Shown piece by piece: positions 44,183 through 52,878 of a stretch of 64,000 nucleotides of DNA (the first letter of the stretch is position 1; every line of letters starts with the position of its first letter). The stretch is taken from NCBI GenBank assembly GCA_937965785.1, contig CALCKT010000070.1, positions 1-64,000 on the forward strand, read 5' to 3'. A program made the translations under genes and the position numbers. The notes beneath the pieces are model-generated. The model had not been told where the DNA came from. It made no database searches and saw nothing but the letters and a program-made list of their open reading frames with translations. The DNA comes from an uncultured Propionibacteriaceae bacterium (GTDB taxonomy: Bacteria > Actinomycetota > Actinomycetes > Propionibacteriales > Propionibacteriaceae).

Positions 44183-46009
44183 ATGAAGTTCAGGGGAACC
44201 AAGGCGGCCCTGGCTGTGCTGGTGAGCGGAGCACTGATGCTCGGCGCCTGCACCAGCGGCGAGGATCCCGATGCCGAGAACAGCGCCCCCGGAGCAGCCG
44301 AGACCGTCGTCGGAGGCGGTGACCCCTGCATTCGCGACGCGGGCATCAAGGAAACCGCCGACGGCCAGGTGGTCTACAGCCCCGGTCCCGGCAACTGGAG
44401 CGGGTACAACAACGTAACCAACGCCACCTACTCCACCTACAACTCGGTGGTCGCCGACCAGATGTTCGGCAATTTCTGGTACTTCGGAACCGACGGCACC
44501 GTCTGCGAGGACAAGGAATTCGGCACATCCGAGGTGGTGAGCCAGGATCCGCTCGAGGTGAAGTACACCATCGCCGACAACGCGAAGTGGTCCGACGGCA
44601 CCCCGATCACCATCAACGACTACCTGCTGGACTGGGCGGCCCAGAACCCCGAGTTCCTCGTACCGGGCCTGGCGAACGGTCAGAACAAGGACGCGGAAGC
44701 CGTGTTCAACCACGTCTCCACGACCTTCTCCGAGCATGTCCCCGAGGGACCGCAGGGTGAGGTGGGTTCCAAGACGTTCACCATCAAGTTCAAGGGGCAG
44801 TACCCGGACTACAAGGCGGCCCTGTCCGGCCCCCTTCCGGCGCACATCGTGGCCAAGCAGTCCGGGCTGGAGCCCGACGCCCTGGCCAATGCCATCCTGA
44901 ACCGTGACGTGGAGACCGTTAAAAAGGCGGCCAAGTTCTGGAACGAGGGATGGATCTTCCAGCCCGGTCAGCTTCCCGATGCCTCCCTCATCCCGTCCTC
45001 GAACCGCTACCAGCTGAAGCAGGGTGGCTGGAAGGACACCACCCTCACCCTCGAGGCGAACCCGAACTACTGGGGTACCCCGGCCGGAACCAAGAACCTG
45101 GTGTTCTCCTACGTGGCCGACAACCAGATGTCCCAGTCGCTGCAGAACGGCGACCTGGATGTGATTCGCCCGCAGGCCACCGTCGACACCGTCAAACGGT
45201 TGCAGGGGATCGGTTCCTCCGTCCAGGTGGCGACCACCTCGGAGATGACCTGGGAGCACCTGGACTTCAACTTCCGCGACACCAACGTCTTCTCCGACGC
45301 CCAGGGCGGCAAGAAGCTGCGTGAGGCCTTCGCCTACTGCGTGCCGCGCCAGACCATCCTCGACCGGCTCATCAAGCCGATCAAGGAGGACGCGCAGCTG
45401 ATGAACGCCCGCGAGGTCCTGCCCTTCCAGAAGAACTACCAGGAGGTCACCTCCAAGACCTACGACGGTCGCTTCGACCAGGTCGACATCGAGAAGGCCA
45501 AGCAGCTGGTCGCGGAGAGCGGCATCCAGACCCCGATCAAGGTCCGCATCGGCTACAAGGCCGGCAACCAGCGGCGCACGGAAACCGTCGCGGCCATCCA
45601 GTCCTCCTGCAAGGACGCCGGTTTCGAGATTGTGGACGCAGCCGCCCAGGACTTCTTCGAGAACGCGATCGTGAAGGGCGACTACGAGGTCGCGCTGTAC
45701 GCCTGGGCCGGTTCCGGTCTCATCACCACCGGTCAGAACATCCAGGCCACCGGCAGGCCCCAGAACTACGGCCAGTACTCCAACGAAAAGGTCGACGAGG
45801 CCTGGAACAAGCTGACCAGCACCCTCGATGCCAAGGAGCAGGTGGAACAGGTCACGGTCATTGAGAAGGAGCTCTGGGACACGATGTTCAACATCCCGCT
45901 CTACTCCCACCCCGGGGTGGTGGCGTGGAACTCCAAGGTGCGCAACGTGAGGGTCACCGCGACCCAGTCCACGGTGTCCTGGAACGCCTTCCAGTGGCAG
46001 ATGCGCTGA
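44183..46009 (+). CDS. Peptide ABC transporter substrate-binding lipoprotein (family 5)
   Basis: The 608-residue lipoprotein has a signal peptide with lipobox LGAC (Cys23) and the family 5 layout, with VKYTIADNAKWSDGTPITIN and LREAFAYCVPRQTILD. It should capture oligopeptides outside the membrane for the permeases and double ATPase encoded next. The ATG follows AAGGAG; a longer frame from 44129 would bury the signal peptide. A strong hairpin after it likely lets it be made in excess. Confidence 0.92.
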   Translation: MKFRGTKAALAVLVSGALMLGACTSGEDPDAENSAPGAAETVVGGGDPCIRDAGIKETADGQVVYSPGPGNWSGYNNVTNATYSTYNSVVADQMFGNFWYFGTDGTVCEDKEFGTSEVVSQDPLEVKYTIADNAKWSDGTPITINDYLLDWAAQNPEFLVPGLANGQNKDAEAVFNHVSTTFSEHVPEGPQGEVGSKTFTIKFKGQYPDYKAALSGPLPAHIVAKQSGLEPDALANAILNRDVETVKKAAKFWNEGWIFQPGQLPDASLIPSSNRYQLKQGGWKDTTLTLEANPNYWGTPAGTKNLVFSYVADNQMSQSLQNGDLDVIRPQATVDTVKRLQGIGSSVQVATTSEMTWEHLDFNFRDTNVFSDAQGGKKLREAFAYCVPRQTILDRLIKPIKEDAQLMNAREVLPFQKNYQEVTSKTYDGRFDQVDIEKAKQLVAESGIQTPIKVRIGYKAGNQRRTETVAAIQSSCKDAGFEIVDAAAQDFFENAIVKGDYEVALYAWAGSGLITTGQNIQATGRPQNYGQYSNEKVDEAWNKLTSTLDAKEQVEQVTVIEKELWDTMFNIPLYSHPGVVAWNSKVRNVRVTATQSTVSWNAFQWQMR

Positions 46010-46037
46010 TGCAGAACTGATCTGCCCCGAACCTGAA

Positions 46038-46075
46038 CCGAGGGGGTGGATGGCCGCGGCCATCCACCCCCTCGG
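46038..46075 (+). terminator. Strong 18-bp hairpin after the binding-protein gene
   Basis: A perfect 18-bp GC-rich inverted repeat with a very small loop lies 29 bases after the stop. It probably terminates partly or stabilises the upstream mRNA, since the permease genes of the same system follow. Confidence 0.75.
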
Positions 46076-46205
46076 CCGTTGAAGCGGGACTGAGTGTCCC
46101 AAAACCTGGACCGCGACCTGAGCGGGGTTGCCCGGAAGTGCTCTATTATCTGGCGCTATGGGTCAGCCAGGCGTTGGCCCGGCAGCCTCCTGAAAAGGAA
46201 CTCTC

Positions 46206-47726
46206 GTGATCAAGTACATTGCCAAACGCTTGGGAATCTCGTTGTTGGTTCTCCTGCTGGGCTCCTTGTTGATGTTCATCCTGGTGATCAACGCCGGCGA
46301 CCCGCTGGCGGACCTGCGTGAATCGAACTCGCCCAACAGGGACAACCTGATTCGTCAGCGCACGCTCCTGCTGGGGCTCGACAAACCCTGGTACGAGCGC
46401 TACCTGAACTGGCTCGGAGGAGCCGCCAAGTGCCTGTACGGGCAGTGCGACCTCGGCACCGCGTCGAACGGTCAATCCGTCAACGCCCTGATCGCCTCGG
46501 CGGCCGGGGTCTCGGTCCGGTTGGTGATCCTGGCCACCTGCCTGGCCATCGTCACCGGTGTCACCCTGGGTATCCTGACCGCGATCCGGCAGTACAGCGG
46601 ATTCGACTACGCCATCACGATGATGGCCTTCGTGTTCTTCTCCCTCCCGGTGTTCTGGTTCGCGGTGCTGCTGAAGCAGTACGCCGCCATCGAGTTCAAC
46701 AACTGGATAGAGAAGGCTCGCTTCACGCCGTTGGCGATAGTGGTCACAGCCCTGGTGCTGGCCTTCATCATCGCAGCGATCGTCGGCGGTGCGTGGAAGC
46801 GGCGCCTGATCACCTTCGGGATCCTGGCCGTGAGCTTCGCCGGAATCATGGTCTACTTCGACGCGGTGCGCTGGTTCCGCCGCCCCGCGGTCGGCATCCC
46901 GGTCTACATCCTGTTGGTGATCGGCATCGGTGCCCTGATGATCGTGCTCACCAGCGGTTTCGAGAACAAGAAGGTGCGCAACTCGGTGGGAGCCACCGCC
47001 CTGGTGAGCATCGTCGGCTATTCCGTGCTGCGTGGGGTCCTGATGAAGACTCCCTCCATTCCGCTGCTGCTCGGCCTGCTGGCCGTCGCCATCGTGGTCG
47101 GGATCGTGGCGGGCCAACTGTTGGGAGGTTTCTCCAAGCGCCAGGCCAGTTTCGCCTCGGCGATCACGGGGCTGCTCGCATCCCTGGCGGCGTTGATTGA
47201 TCTCCTGCTCAGCAACTGGGCGGCCTACCTGGCCAAGGTGAGTCGCCCGATCTCGACCATCGGGGCGTCCACGCCGAACCTGGAAACCACGTGGTGGGGT
47301 GAGACGATCGACGGCCTCACCCACCTGCTGCTGCCCACCATCGCCCTGACCCTGATATCGATCGCCTCTTACACCCGTTACACGCGGGCCTCGATGCTGG
47401 AGGTCCTGAACCAGGACTACATCCGCACCGCGCGTTCCAAGGGCGTTTCCGAACGCAAGGTCATCACCCGGCACGCGCTGCGCAATGCCCTGATCCCGCT
47501 CGCCACCATCGTGGCCTTCGACTTCGCCAACCTCATCGGCGGCGCCGTCATCACGGAGACGGTCTTCGCCTGGCAGGGCATGGGCACCCTGTTCAAGGAG
47601 GGCCTGCAGGCAGCCGACCCGATGCGGGTGATGGGCTTCTTCCTGGTCACCGGAACGGCCGCCGTGGTGATGAACATGCTGGCCGACCTCGCCTATGCCT
47701 TCCTCGACCCGAGGATCTCCCGATGA
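46206..47726 (+). CDS. Peptide ABC permease, DppB/OppB type, with large membrane insertion
   Basis: The 506-residue protein begins like DppB (IAKRLGISLLVLLLGSLL) and ends with the ATPase-coupling loop HALRNALIPLATIVAF and ETVFAWQGMGTLF. Usual DppB proteins are about 310-340 residues. Here about 200 extra residues (roughly 165-360) with about six hydrophobic segments separate two conserved halves. The GTG start follows AAAGGAAC. It pairs with the DppC-type permease that overlaps it (ATGA). Confidence 0.9.
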   Translation: MIKYIAKRLGISLLVLLLGSLLMFILVINAGDPLADLRESNSPNRDNLIRQRTLLLGLDKPWYERYLNWLGGAAKCLYGQCDLGTASNGQSVNALIASAAGVSVRLVILATCLAIVTGVTLGILTAIRQYSGFDYAITMMAFVFFSLPVFWFAVLLKQYAAIEFNNWIEKARFTPLAIVVTALVLAFIIAAIVGGAWKRRLITFGILAVSFAGIMVYFDAVRWFRRPAVGIPVYILLVIGIGALMIVLTSGFENKKVRNSVGATALVSIVGYSVLRGVLMKTPSIPLLLGLLAVAIVVGIVAGQLLGGFSKRQASFASAITGLLASLAALIDLLLSNWAAYLAKVSRPISTIGASTPNLETTWWGETIDGLTHLLLPTIALTLISIASYTRYTRASMLEVLNQDYIRTARSKGVSERKVITRHALRNALIPLATIVAFDFANLIGGAVITETVFAWQGMGTLFKEGLQAADPMRVMGFFLVTGTAAVVMNMLADLAYAFLDPRISR

Positions 47727-48751
47727 GCGCCAAAGAATCCGAGGAAAAAATGTCCGATCAGACCACGTCCGAGCAGACCACCCCGGAGCAGAACGCCCCG
47801 GAAACGGCCAACTACGACCTCGACGAGGACCTCGACAAAGCGGGTGGTAAGTCCTATTCGCAGGGCTCGCTGGTGTGGCGCCGCTTCCTGCACCACAAGG
47901 GAGCGATGGTCGCCAGCGCCATCCTGATCCTGGTGATCCTGCTGGCCTTCACCTCCATGGGTGTGGGTTCCCTGCCGGGATGGTGGCCGAAGAACCACGT
48001 CGACCTCTACCCCTTCCCCCAGGGCAGCCCCAACGGAGAACCCACCTTGCGGTTCTGGCCGTTCACCCTGGGCGAGCATCCCTTCGGGCAGAACACCATC
48101 GGCAAGGACTACTTCGCCCTGGTGATGCAGGGCACCCAGAAATCCGTGATCATCGCCTTCATGGTCGGTCTGATCGCCACCGTGATCGGAACCCTCATCG
48201 GCGGTGCGGCCGGTTATTTCCGGGGCCGCATCGAGTCCATCCTGATGCGGGCCACCGACCTGGTGATCATCATTCCGCTGCTGGTGCTGGCCGCGGTGCT
48301 GGGACGCATGGTCGACGGGGCCAACATCTACGTCCTCGCCGGGGTGCTGGGTGTCGTGGTGTGGACCGGCATGGCGCGCCTGGTGCGCGGCGAGGTGCTA
48401 TCGCTGCGCGAACGCGAGTTCGTGCACGCCGCCAAGGCCATCGGCACATCCGACTGGCGCATCATCTTCCGGCACATCCTGCCGAACTGCATCGGCACCA
48501 TCGTGGTGAACTCGACGCTGCTGATCGCCTCGGCGATTCTGCTGGAGACCGCGCTGTCCTACCTGGGATTCGGTGTGCGGGCCCCGGAGTCGTCGCTGGG
48601 TCTGCTGATCTCCCAGAACCAGGAGGCCATGGACACCCGGCCCTGGCTGTTCTGGTGGCCGGGCCTGTTCATCCTGACCATCGCCCTGTGCGTCAACTTC
48701 ATCGGCGACGGTCTGCGTGACGCCTTCGACCCGCGGCAGCAGATGGATTGA
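47723..48751 (+). CDS. Peptide ABC permease, DppC/OppC type
   Basis: The 342-residue protein has a hydrophilic, acidic N-terminal extension of about 55 residues (rich in Glu, Thr and Gln), then membrane spans with the coupling loop FRHILPNCIGTIVVNSTL and ETALSYLGFGVRAPESSLG. The start overlaps the DppB-type gene (ATGA); an internal ATG nine codons on is possible. Confidence 0.93.
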   Translation: MSAKESEEKMSDQTTSEQTTPEQNAPETANYDLDEDLDKAGGKSYSQGSLVWRRFLHHKGAMVASAILILVILLAFTSMGVGSLPGWWPKNHVDLYPFPQGSPNGEPTLRFWPFTLGEHPFGQNTIGKDYFALVMQGTQKSVIIAFMVGLIATVIGTLIGGAAGYFRGRIESILMRATDLVIIIPLLVLAAVLGRMVDGANIYVLAGVLGVVVWTGMARLVRGEVLSLREREFVHAAKAIGTSDWRIIFRHILPNCIGTIVVNSTLLIASAILLETALSYLGFGVRAPESSLGLLISQNQEAMDTRPWLFWWPGLFILTIALCVNFIGDGLRDAFDPRQQMD

Positions 48752-48765
48752 GGGGAAAGAAACAA

Positions 48766-50526
48766 ATGAGCACTGAAGTGAACGAGACAATCCCCCCCAC
48801 CCAGGAAACCGAGTCGGTGCTCCAGTTCAAGGAACTGGATGTCAACTTCCGTACCGAGTTCGGGCGGGTCCACGCAGTCAAGGGCGTCACCCTGGCGGTC
48901 AAGCCCGGCGAGGTGGTCGCCCTGGTGGGTGAATCCGGTTCCGGCAAGTCGGTCACCGCGACCACGGCCCTCGGGCTGCTGCCGAAGACCGCCCGTATCA
49001 CGGGAGAAACGATGGTGGCCGACAAGGCCATCTCGAAACTCAGCCCGCGGCAGCTGCGTGGCCTGCGCGGCAACCGTGTGGCCATGGTCTTCCAGGAACC
49101 GATGACCGCCCTCAACCCGGTCATCAAGATCGGTGAACAACTCACCGAGTCAATGGAGGTGCACAACGTCGCCCACGGCGCGGAGGCGTGGCAGAAGGCC
49201 ATCGACCTGCTCAACGCCGTCGGCATCCCGAACGCGGAGCGGCGCGTCAAGCAGTACCCCCACGAGCTGTCGGGCGGCATGCGGCAGCGCGTGGTGATCG
49301 CCATGGCGCTGGCCTGCGATCCCGAGGTGATCATCGCCGACGAACCCACCACGGCCCTCGACGTCACCGTGCAGGCCGACATCCTGGACCTGCTGCGGTC
49401 GCTGAAGGACAAGCTGAACACCGGAATCCTGCTCATCACCCACAACATGGGTGTGGTGGCTGACATGGCGGACCGGGTCGCGGTGATGTTCAAGGGCAAC
49501 ATCGTCGAGCGCGGCACCGTGGAGGAGGTGCTGCTCAAGCCGCAGCACCCCTACACGAAGAAACTGCTGGCCGCGGTTCCCCACCTCGGGTCGGGGCACG
49601 GCCAGTTCGGCTCCGCCCCGCACGACGTGGCCGAGGATGCCGAATCGGCCCTTGAGGTCAACGAACTGGTGGTGGAGTACAAACGCGCGGGCCGCAGACC
49701 GTTCCGGGCCGTCGACGGCGTCACCTTCGACGTGAAACGCGGCGAGATCGTCGGCCTGGTGGGCGAGTCGGGTTCCGGCAAGTCGACCATCGGCCGGGCC
49801 CTGCTGGGGTTGATCCCGTCGGCCGGGGGAAACGTGAAGGTGCTCGGCCAGGAACTGGTCAAGGGACACGGTCGCAGGAGAGCCTCGCGGGGCAAGGGCC
49901 TGAAGGGTCTGCGGCGCCGCGTCGGGGTGATCTTCCAGGACCCTGCCGCATCCCTCAACCCGCGGCTGCCCATCGGCGACGTGATCTCCGAACCCCTGGA
50001 GGTGCACAGGATCGGCAACAAGGCGTCGCGGCAGAAGCGGGTCTACGAGCTGCTGGAGGCCGTCGAGCTCCCGAGGAGCGCCTTCAACCGCTACCCGCAC
50101 GAGCTGTCCGGCGGTCAGCGGCAGCGCGTCTCGATCGCCCGCGCGCTTTCACTGGGCCCGGACCTGCTGGTCGCTGACGAGCCCACCTCGGCCCTCGACG
50201 TCTCGGTGCAGGCCCAGGTGCTGGGAATGCTGACCGACCTGCAGCGCGACTTCGGCTTCGCGTGCCTGTTCATCAGCCACGACCTGGCCGTGATCGACTC
50301 CCTCGCCCACCGGGTCGTCGTGATGCAGCACGGAAAGATCGTCGAGAAGGGAGCCCGGCAGCAGGTGCTGCTCGATCCGCAGGAGGAGTACACCAAGCGT
50401 CTCCTGGCGGCCGCGCCCGTCCCGGACCCGATCGAGCAGCGCAGGCGCCGCGAGGAACGTCATCGCCTGCTGAAGGCGCTGGGCGACGAGGTCGTGGAAC
50501 TCGACACCCGCGAACTGGATCAGTAG
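48766..50526 (+). CDS. Fused DppD-DppF peptide transporter ATPase
   Basis: The 586-residue protein has two complete ABC domains: GESGSGKS, LSGGMRQRVVIAMAL, IADEPTTALDV and then GESGSGKST, LSGGQRQRVSIARAL, VADEPTSALDV. Each is followed by the oligopeptide-transporter C-terminal region (HPYTKKLLAAVP and EEYTKRLLAAAP). The ATG at 48766 follows GAGGGGAAAG; an upstream start at 48748 would overlap dppC. Confidence 0.94.
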   Translation: MSTEVNETIPPTQETESVLQFKELDVNFRTEFGRVHAVKGVTLAVKPGEVVALVGESGSGKSVTATTALGLLPKTARITGETMVADKAISKLSPRQLRGLRGNRVAMVFQEPMTALNPVIKIGEQLTESMEVHNVAHGAEAWQKAIDLLNAVGIPNAERRVKQYPHELSGGMRQRVVIAMALACDPEVIIADEPTTALDVTVQADILDLLRSLKDKLNTGILLITHNMGVVADMADRVAVMFKGNIVERGTVEEVLLKPQHPYTKKLLAAVPHLGSGHGQFGSAPHDVAEDAESALEVNELVVEYKRAGRRPFRAVDGVTFDVKRGEIVGLVGESGSGKSTIGRALLGLIPSAGGNVKVLGQELVKGHGRRRASRGKGLKGLRRRVGVIFQDPAASLNPRLPIGDVISEPLEVHRIGNKASRQKRVYELLEAVELPRSAFNRYPHELSGGQRQRVSIARALSLGPDLLVADEPTSALDVSVQAQVLGMLTDLQRDFGFACLFISHDLAVIDSLAHRVVVMQHGKIVEKGARQQVLLDPQEEYTKRLLAAAPVPDPIEQRRRREERHRLLKALGDEVVELDTRELDQ

Positions 50527-50549
50527 GGGTTTCCCGGTCCGGGCCGGTC

Positions 50550-50580
50550 GGCTCGGGGGAGACCCTCAGCCCCCCGAGCC
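50550..50580. terminator. Bidirectional terminator between convergent genes
   Basis: GGCTCGGGGG pairs with CCCCCGAGCC across an 11-base loop, between the ATPase stop and the 3' end of the S4-domain gene, partly overlapping the latter. Confidence 0.65.
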
Positions 50581-50925
50581 CATCAGCTTGTCGATGGCCC
50601 TGCGGTCCTTCTTCGTCGGGCGACCGGCGCCCCGGTCGCGTTTGGCCACCGGGACGTTGAGGAACGCTGGACGTTCGGGGGAGTGGTCCACGTAGGCCTT
50701 CCGCGCGATGGGAGCGCCGACGCGTTTGTTCAGCAACTCCACCACCTCGAACTCCCGCGTCCAGCCGGGCTCCTTCACGGTGACGCGATCCCCGGGCCTG
50801 ACCGCGTGCGCCGGTTTGACGGGGTCGCCGTTGAGCCGGACGTGCCCTCCGGAGACGGCCTTCGTCGCCAGCGAACGGGTCTTGAAAAGCCGGACGCTCC
50901 ACAACCACACGTCGATTCGGGTCAT
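50566..50925 (-). CDS. S4-domain RNA-binding protein, HslR (Hsp15) family
   Basis: The 119-residue protein starts RIDVWLWSVRLFKTRSLA and has the S4 motif GGHVRLNGDPVKPAHAVRPG, with a basic C-terminus. In the Hsp15/RqcP family, such proteins bind free 50S subunits carrying stalled nascent chains. The next gene is divergent. Confidence 0.88.
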   Translation of the reverse strand: MTRIDVWLWSVRLFKTRSLATKAVSGGHVRLNGDPVKPAHAVRPGDRVTVKEPGWTREFEVVELLNKRVGAPIARKAYVDHSPERPAFLNVPVAKRDRGAGRPTKKDRRAIDKLMGSGG

Positions 50926-50979
50926 GCGGAGATTCTAGGAGGCTCGCGGATGAGCACCGACCGACAGGCTTTCCGCGAA

Positions 50980-51068
50980 CCGGGTGGTTTCGACACGGCC
51001 TGCTCGCTGACGCTCGCAGGCCGGCTCAACCAACTTTGGGGAGGGTGCGCTCGCAGGCCGGTTCAACC
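50980..51068. repeat. Extragenic imperfect palindromic repeat, two partial copies
   Basis: GGTTTCGACACGGCCTGC ... GCAGGCCGGCTCAACC forms an imperfect palindrome, and CGCTCGCAGGCCGG(C/T)TCAACC recurs 38 bases on (51011-51031 and 51048-51068). A related TTTCGAC ... GTCGAAA pair sits near 31469-31513. Such intergenic palindromes are common in actinobacterial genomes. Confidence 0.55.
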
Positions 51069-51088
51069 GGCTTCGGGTGGGGAGCCTC

Positions 51089-51094
51089 TAGGCT
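51089..51094 (+). promoter_or_regulatory. -10 hexamer for a leaderless methyltransferase gene
   Basis: TAGGCT ends 6 bases before the GTG and is preceded by GGAGCCTCTA, the same string as in front of glmM. Confidence 0.5.
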
Positions 51095-51100
51095 GCACTC

Positions 51101-52228
51101 GTGGACATTCTGAGCGACGACGGCGCCCTGGCCCTGGAGATGGCGGCCGCGGAGGCCGATCCGGATTCGCTCGGTGCCGCCGAGCGGATGCGGCGGCGTT
51201 TCCCGCCGGAGCTGGCCGCCGCCGCCCTGACCCAGGTGGCCCTGAGGCGACGGGCCCGGGGAAAGCTGCCGATGGCGGACCGGATGTTCTTCACCCCCGA
51301 CGGTCTGGAGCAGACGACCCGCTGGGTGGTGGCCCAGTGGCGGGCCGCCCTGTTCAAGGAGGCCGGGGTCACTGAGCTGTGGGACCTGGGCTGCGGCCTG
51401 GGGGTGGATGCGATGGCCTTCGCCCAGGCAGGGCTGAGGGTGCATGCCGTCGAGGCCGACCCGACGACCGCCGCCTTCGCGACGGCAAACCTCCGCGAAC
51501 TGGATGCCAGGGTCGTCGAGGGGCGCGCCGAGGACGTCGAGGTGCCGCCCGGGGCGGGAATCTTCCTCGACCCCGCCCGCCGCACCACCCGGGGGCGCAC
51601 CTGGGACGTGAACCAGTTCACCCCGCCCTGGTCCCTGGTGGAGAACCATCTGCGCGGCGATTGGCGCACCGCGGTCAAGCTCGGCCCGGGCCTGCCGAAG
51701 GAACTCATCCCGGAGCATGTGGCGGCGGCGTGGGTCTCGGTGGACGGTGACGTCGTCGAGGCATCGCTGTGGAACTTCCTGGAAGCCGGGCCCCGAGCCG
51801 TCGTGATGCACAGCGGTATGGTGCACACCCTGAGGTCCGGGGCAGATCCGCTGCCGGTGGGGTCGCTGGGGGACTGGATCCACGAACCGGACAACGCGGT
51901 GATCCGGGCGGGGCTCGTCGCGGAAGCCGCCCCCGCCGCCCGACTCCTGGCCCCGGGGGTCGCCTACGTAACCTCCGATGCCCCGATCGCCAGTCCCTTC
52001 GTGACCGACTTCCGGGTTCTCGAGGTCCTCGACTACGACCTGCCCATCCTCAAACGCTGGGTGAAGACCCACAGGGTCGGGAGCTTGGAGATCAAACGCC
52101 GAGCCATCGACGTCGATCCCGCCGCCCTGCGGAGACAGCTGAAGCCGAGGGGCGACGGGTCGGCGACCCTGCTGCTGGCCCGGACCGTCGACGGAGCCCG
52201 GGCCTGCGTGGTCGAACGGGTGGGCTGA
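51101..52228 (+). CDS. THUMP-like class I SAM-dependent methyltransferase
   Basis: The 375-residue protein has SAM motif I ELWDLGCGLGVDAMAF (about 107-122), VEADPTTAAFATANL, a catalytic-region motif IFLDPARRT and a C-terminal region resembling the THUMP-like domain found after such methyltransferases. RNA is the probable target but the site is unknown. The GTG start lacks a ribosome-binding site and is probably leaderless. Confidence 0.8.
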   Translation: MDILSDDGALALEMAAAEADPDSLGAAERMRRRFPPELAAAALTQVALRRRARGKLPMADRMFFTPDGLEQTTRWVVAQWRAALFKEAGVTELWDLGCGLGVDAMAFAQAGLRVHAVEADPTTAAFATANLRELDARVVEGRAEDVEVPPGAGIFLDPARRTTRGRTWDVNQFTPPWSLVENHLRGDWRTAVKLGPGLPKELIPEHVAAAWVSVDGDVVEASLWNFLEAGPRAVVMHSGMVHTLRSGADPLPVGSLGDWIHEPDNAVIRAGLVAEAAPAARLLAPGVAYVTSDAPIASPFVTDFRVLEVLDYDLPILKRWVKTHRVGSLEIKRRAIDVDPAALRRQLKPRGDGSATLLLARTVDGARACVVERVG

Positions 52229-52241
52229 CCTGCTTTTCGAG

Positions 52242-52388
52242 ATGAGGCGGCCGCTGGGACTGTCCGCTCCTGGGTGTCTGGATGCGCGCATCGCCGAGCT
52301 CGTGGACGCCGAAGTGGATCTGGTTCCTGAAAGCACGCTGCGCCCTGGCCTCAGGCAGCGGGTGCTGGAGGAGGCGGTCCCGCTGTGA
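52242..52388 (+). pseudogene. C-terminal remnant of an MNT-type nucleotidyltransferase
   Basis: Forty-eight codons encode ARIAELVDAEVDLVPESTLR then a segment ending VLEEAVPL, the standard C-terminal half of minimal nucleotidyltransferases, which often act as antitoxins to HEPN partners. The catalytic GSxxRG...D.D half is missing and no partner gene is present. Confidence 0.6.
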
Positions 52389-52410
52389 GGTGTTAGGATC
52401 CGACACTTTC

Positions 52411-52437
52411 TTGGCACTCGGCTTGATTGAGTGCTAA
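52411..52437 (+). promoter_or_regulatory. CIRCE operator 1 (HrcA site) overlapping the groES promoter
   Basis: TTGGCACTC-N9-GAGTGCTAA differs from the CIRCE consensus at one base. A -35-like TTGATT and -10-like TATAGC (52444-52449) overlap or follow it, so HrcA binding would block transcription. Confidence 0.92.
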
Positions 52438-52455
52438 CGGGGGTATAGCCTTTTT

Positions 52456-52482
52456 CTGGCACTCGGTAGGCCCGGGTGCCAA
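52456..52482 (+). promoter_or_regulatory. CIRCE operator 2 (HrcA site)
   Basis: CTGGCACTC-N9-GGGTGCCAA is a second, weaker CIRCE copy 19 bases after the first, within the groES leader. Confidence 0.8.
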
Positions 52483-52566
52483 CCCGGGTGGCACCCGCGA
52501 CGACGCCCGGACCGGACACCGAACTGAATCCGGCTCTCGCCGGACAACTACAGAAAGGGGTTTGTC

Positions 52567-52863
52567 GTGGCAACCACGATCAAGCCGCTCGAGGACCGCG
52601 TCCTCGTCCAGCCGCTCGAGGCCGAGCAGACCACCGCTTCCGGGCTGGTCATCCCCGACACCGCCAAGGAGAAGCCGCAGGAGGGCCGCGTCGTGGCCAC
52701 CGGTCCCGGCCGCATCGACGACAAGGGCAACCGCGTCCCGCTCGACGTCGCCGAGGGCGATGTCGTCATCTTCAGCAAGTACGGGGGCACCGAGGTCAAG
52801 TACGACGGCTCCGAGTACCTGCTGCTCAACGCCCGCGACATCCTCGCCGTCGTCTCCCGCTGA
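52567..52863 (+). CDS. groES: Co-chaperonin GroES
   Basis: The 98-residue protein has IKPLEDRVLVQPLEAEQTT, the mobile loop with SGLVIPDTAKEKPQEGRV, and YLLLNARDILAV at the end. It caps GroEL. The GTG follows AAAGGGG. Heat-shock control by HrcA is predicted from the two CIRCE sites. Confidence 0.97.
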   Translation: MATTIKPLEDRVLVQPLEAEQTTASGLVIPDTAKEKPQEGRVVATGPGRIDDKGNRVPLDVAEGDVVIFSKYGGTEVKYDGSEYLLLNARDILAVVSR

Positions 52864-52878
52864 ATCGAGGCGTGACCC

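Noticed and set aside
46146..47474. Long minus-strand frame opposite the DppB-type permease
   Set aside because: Highly polar His/Gln/Asp-rich sequence typical of the antisense of a membrane protein gene; no domain.
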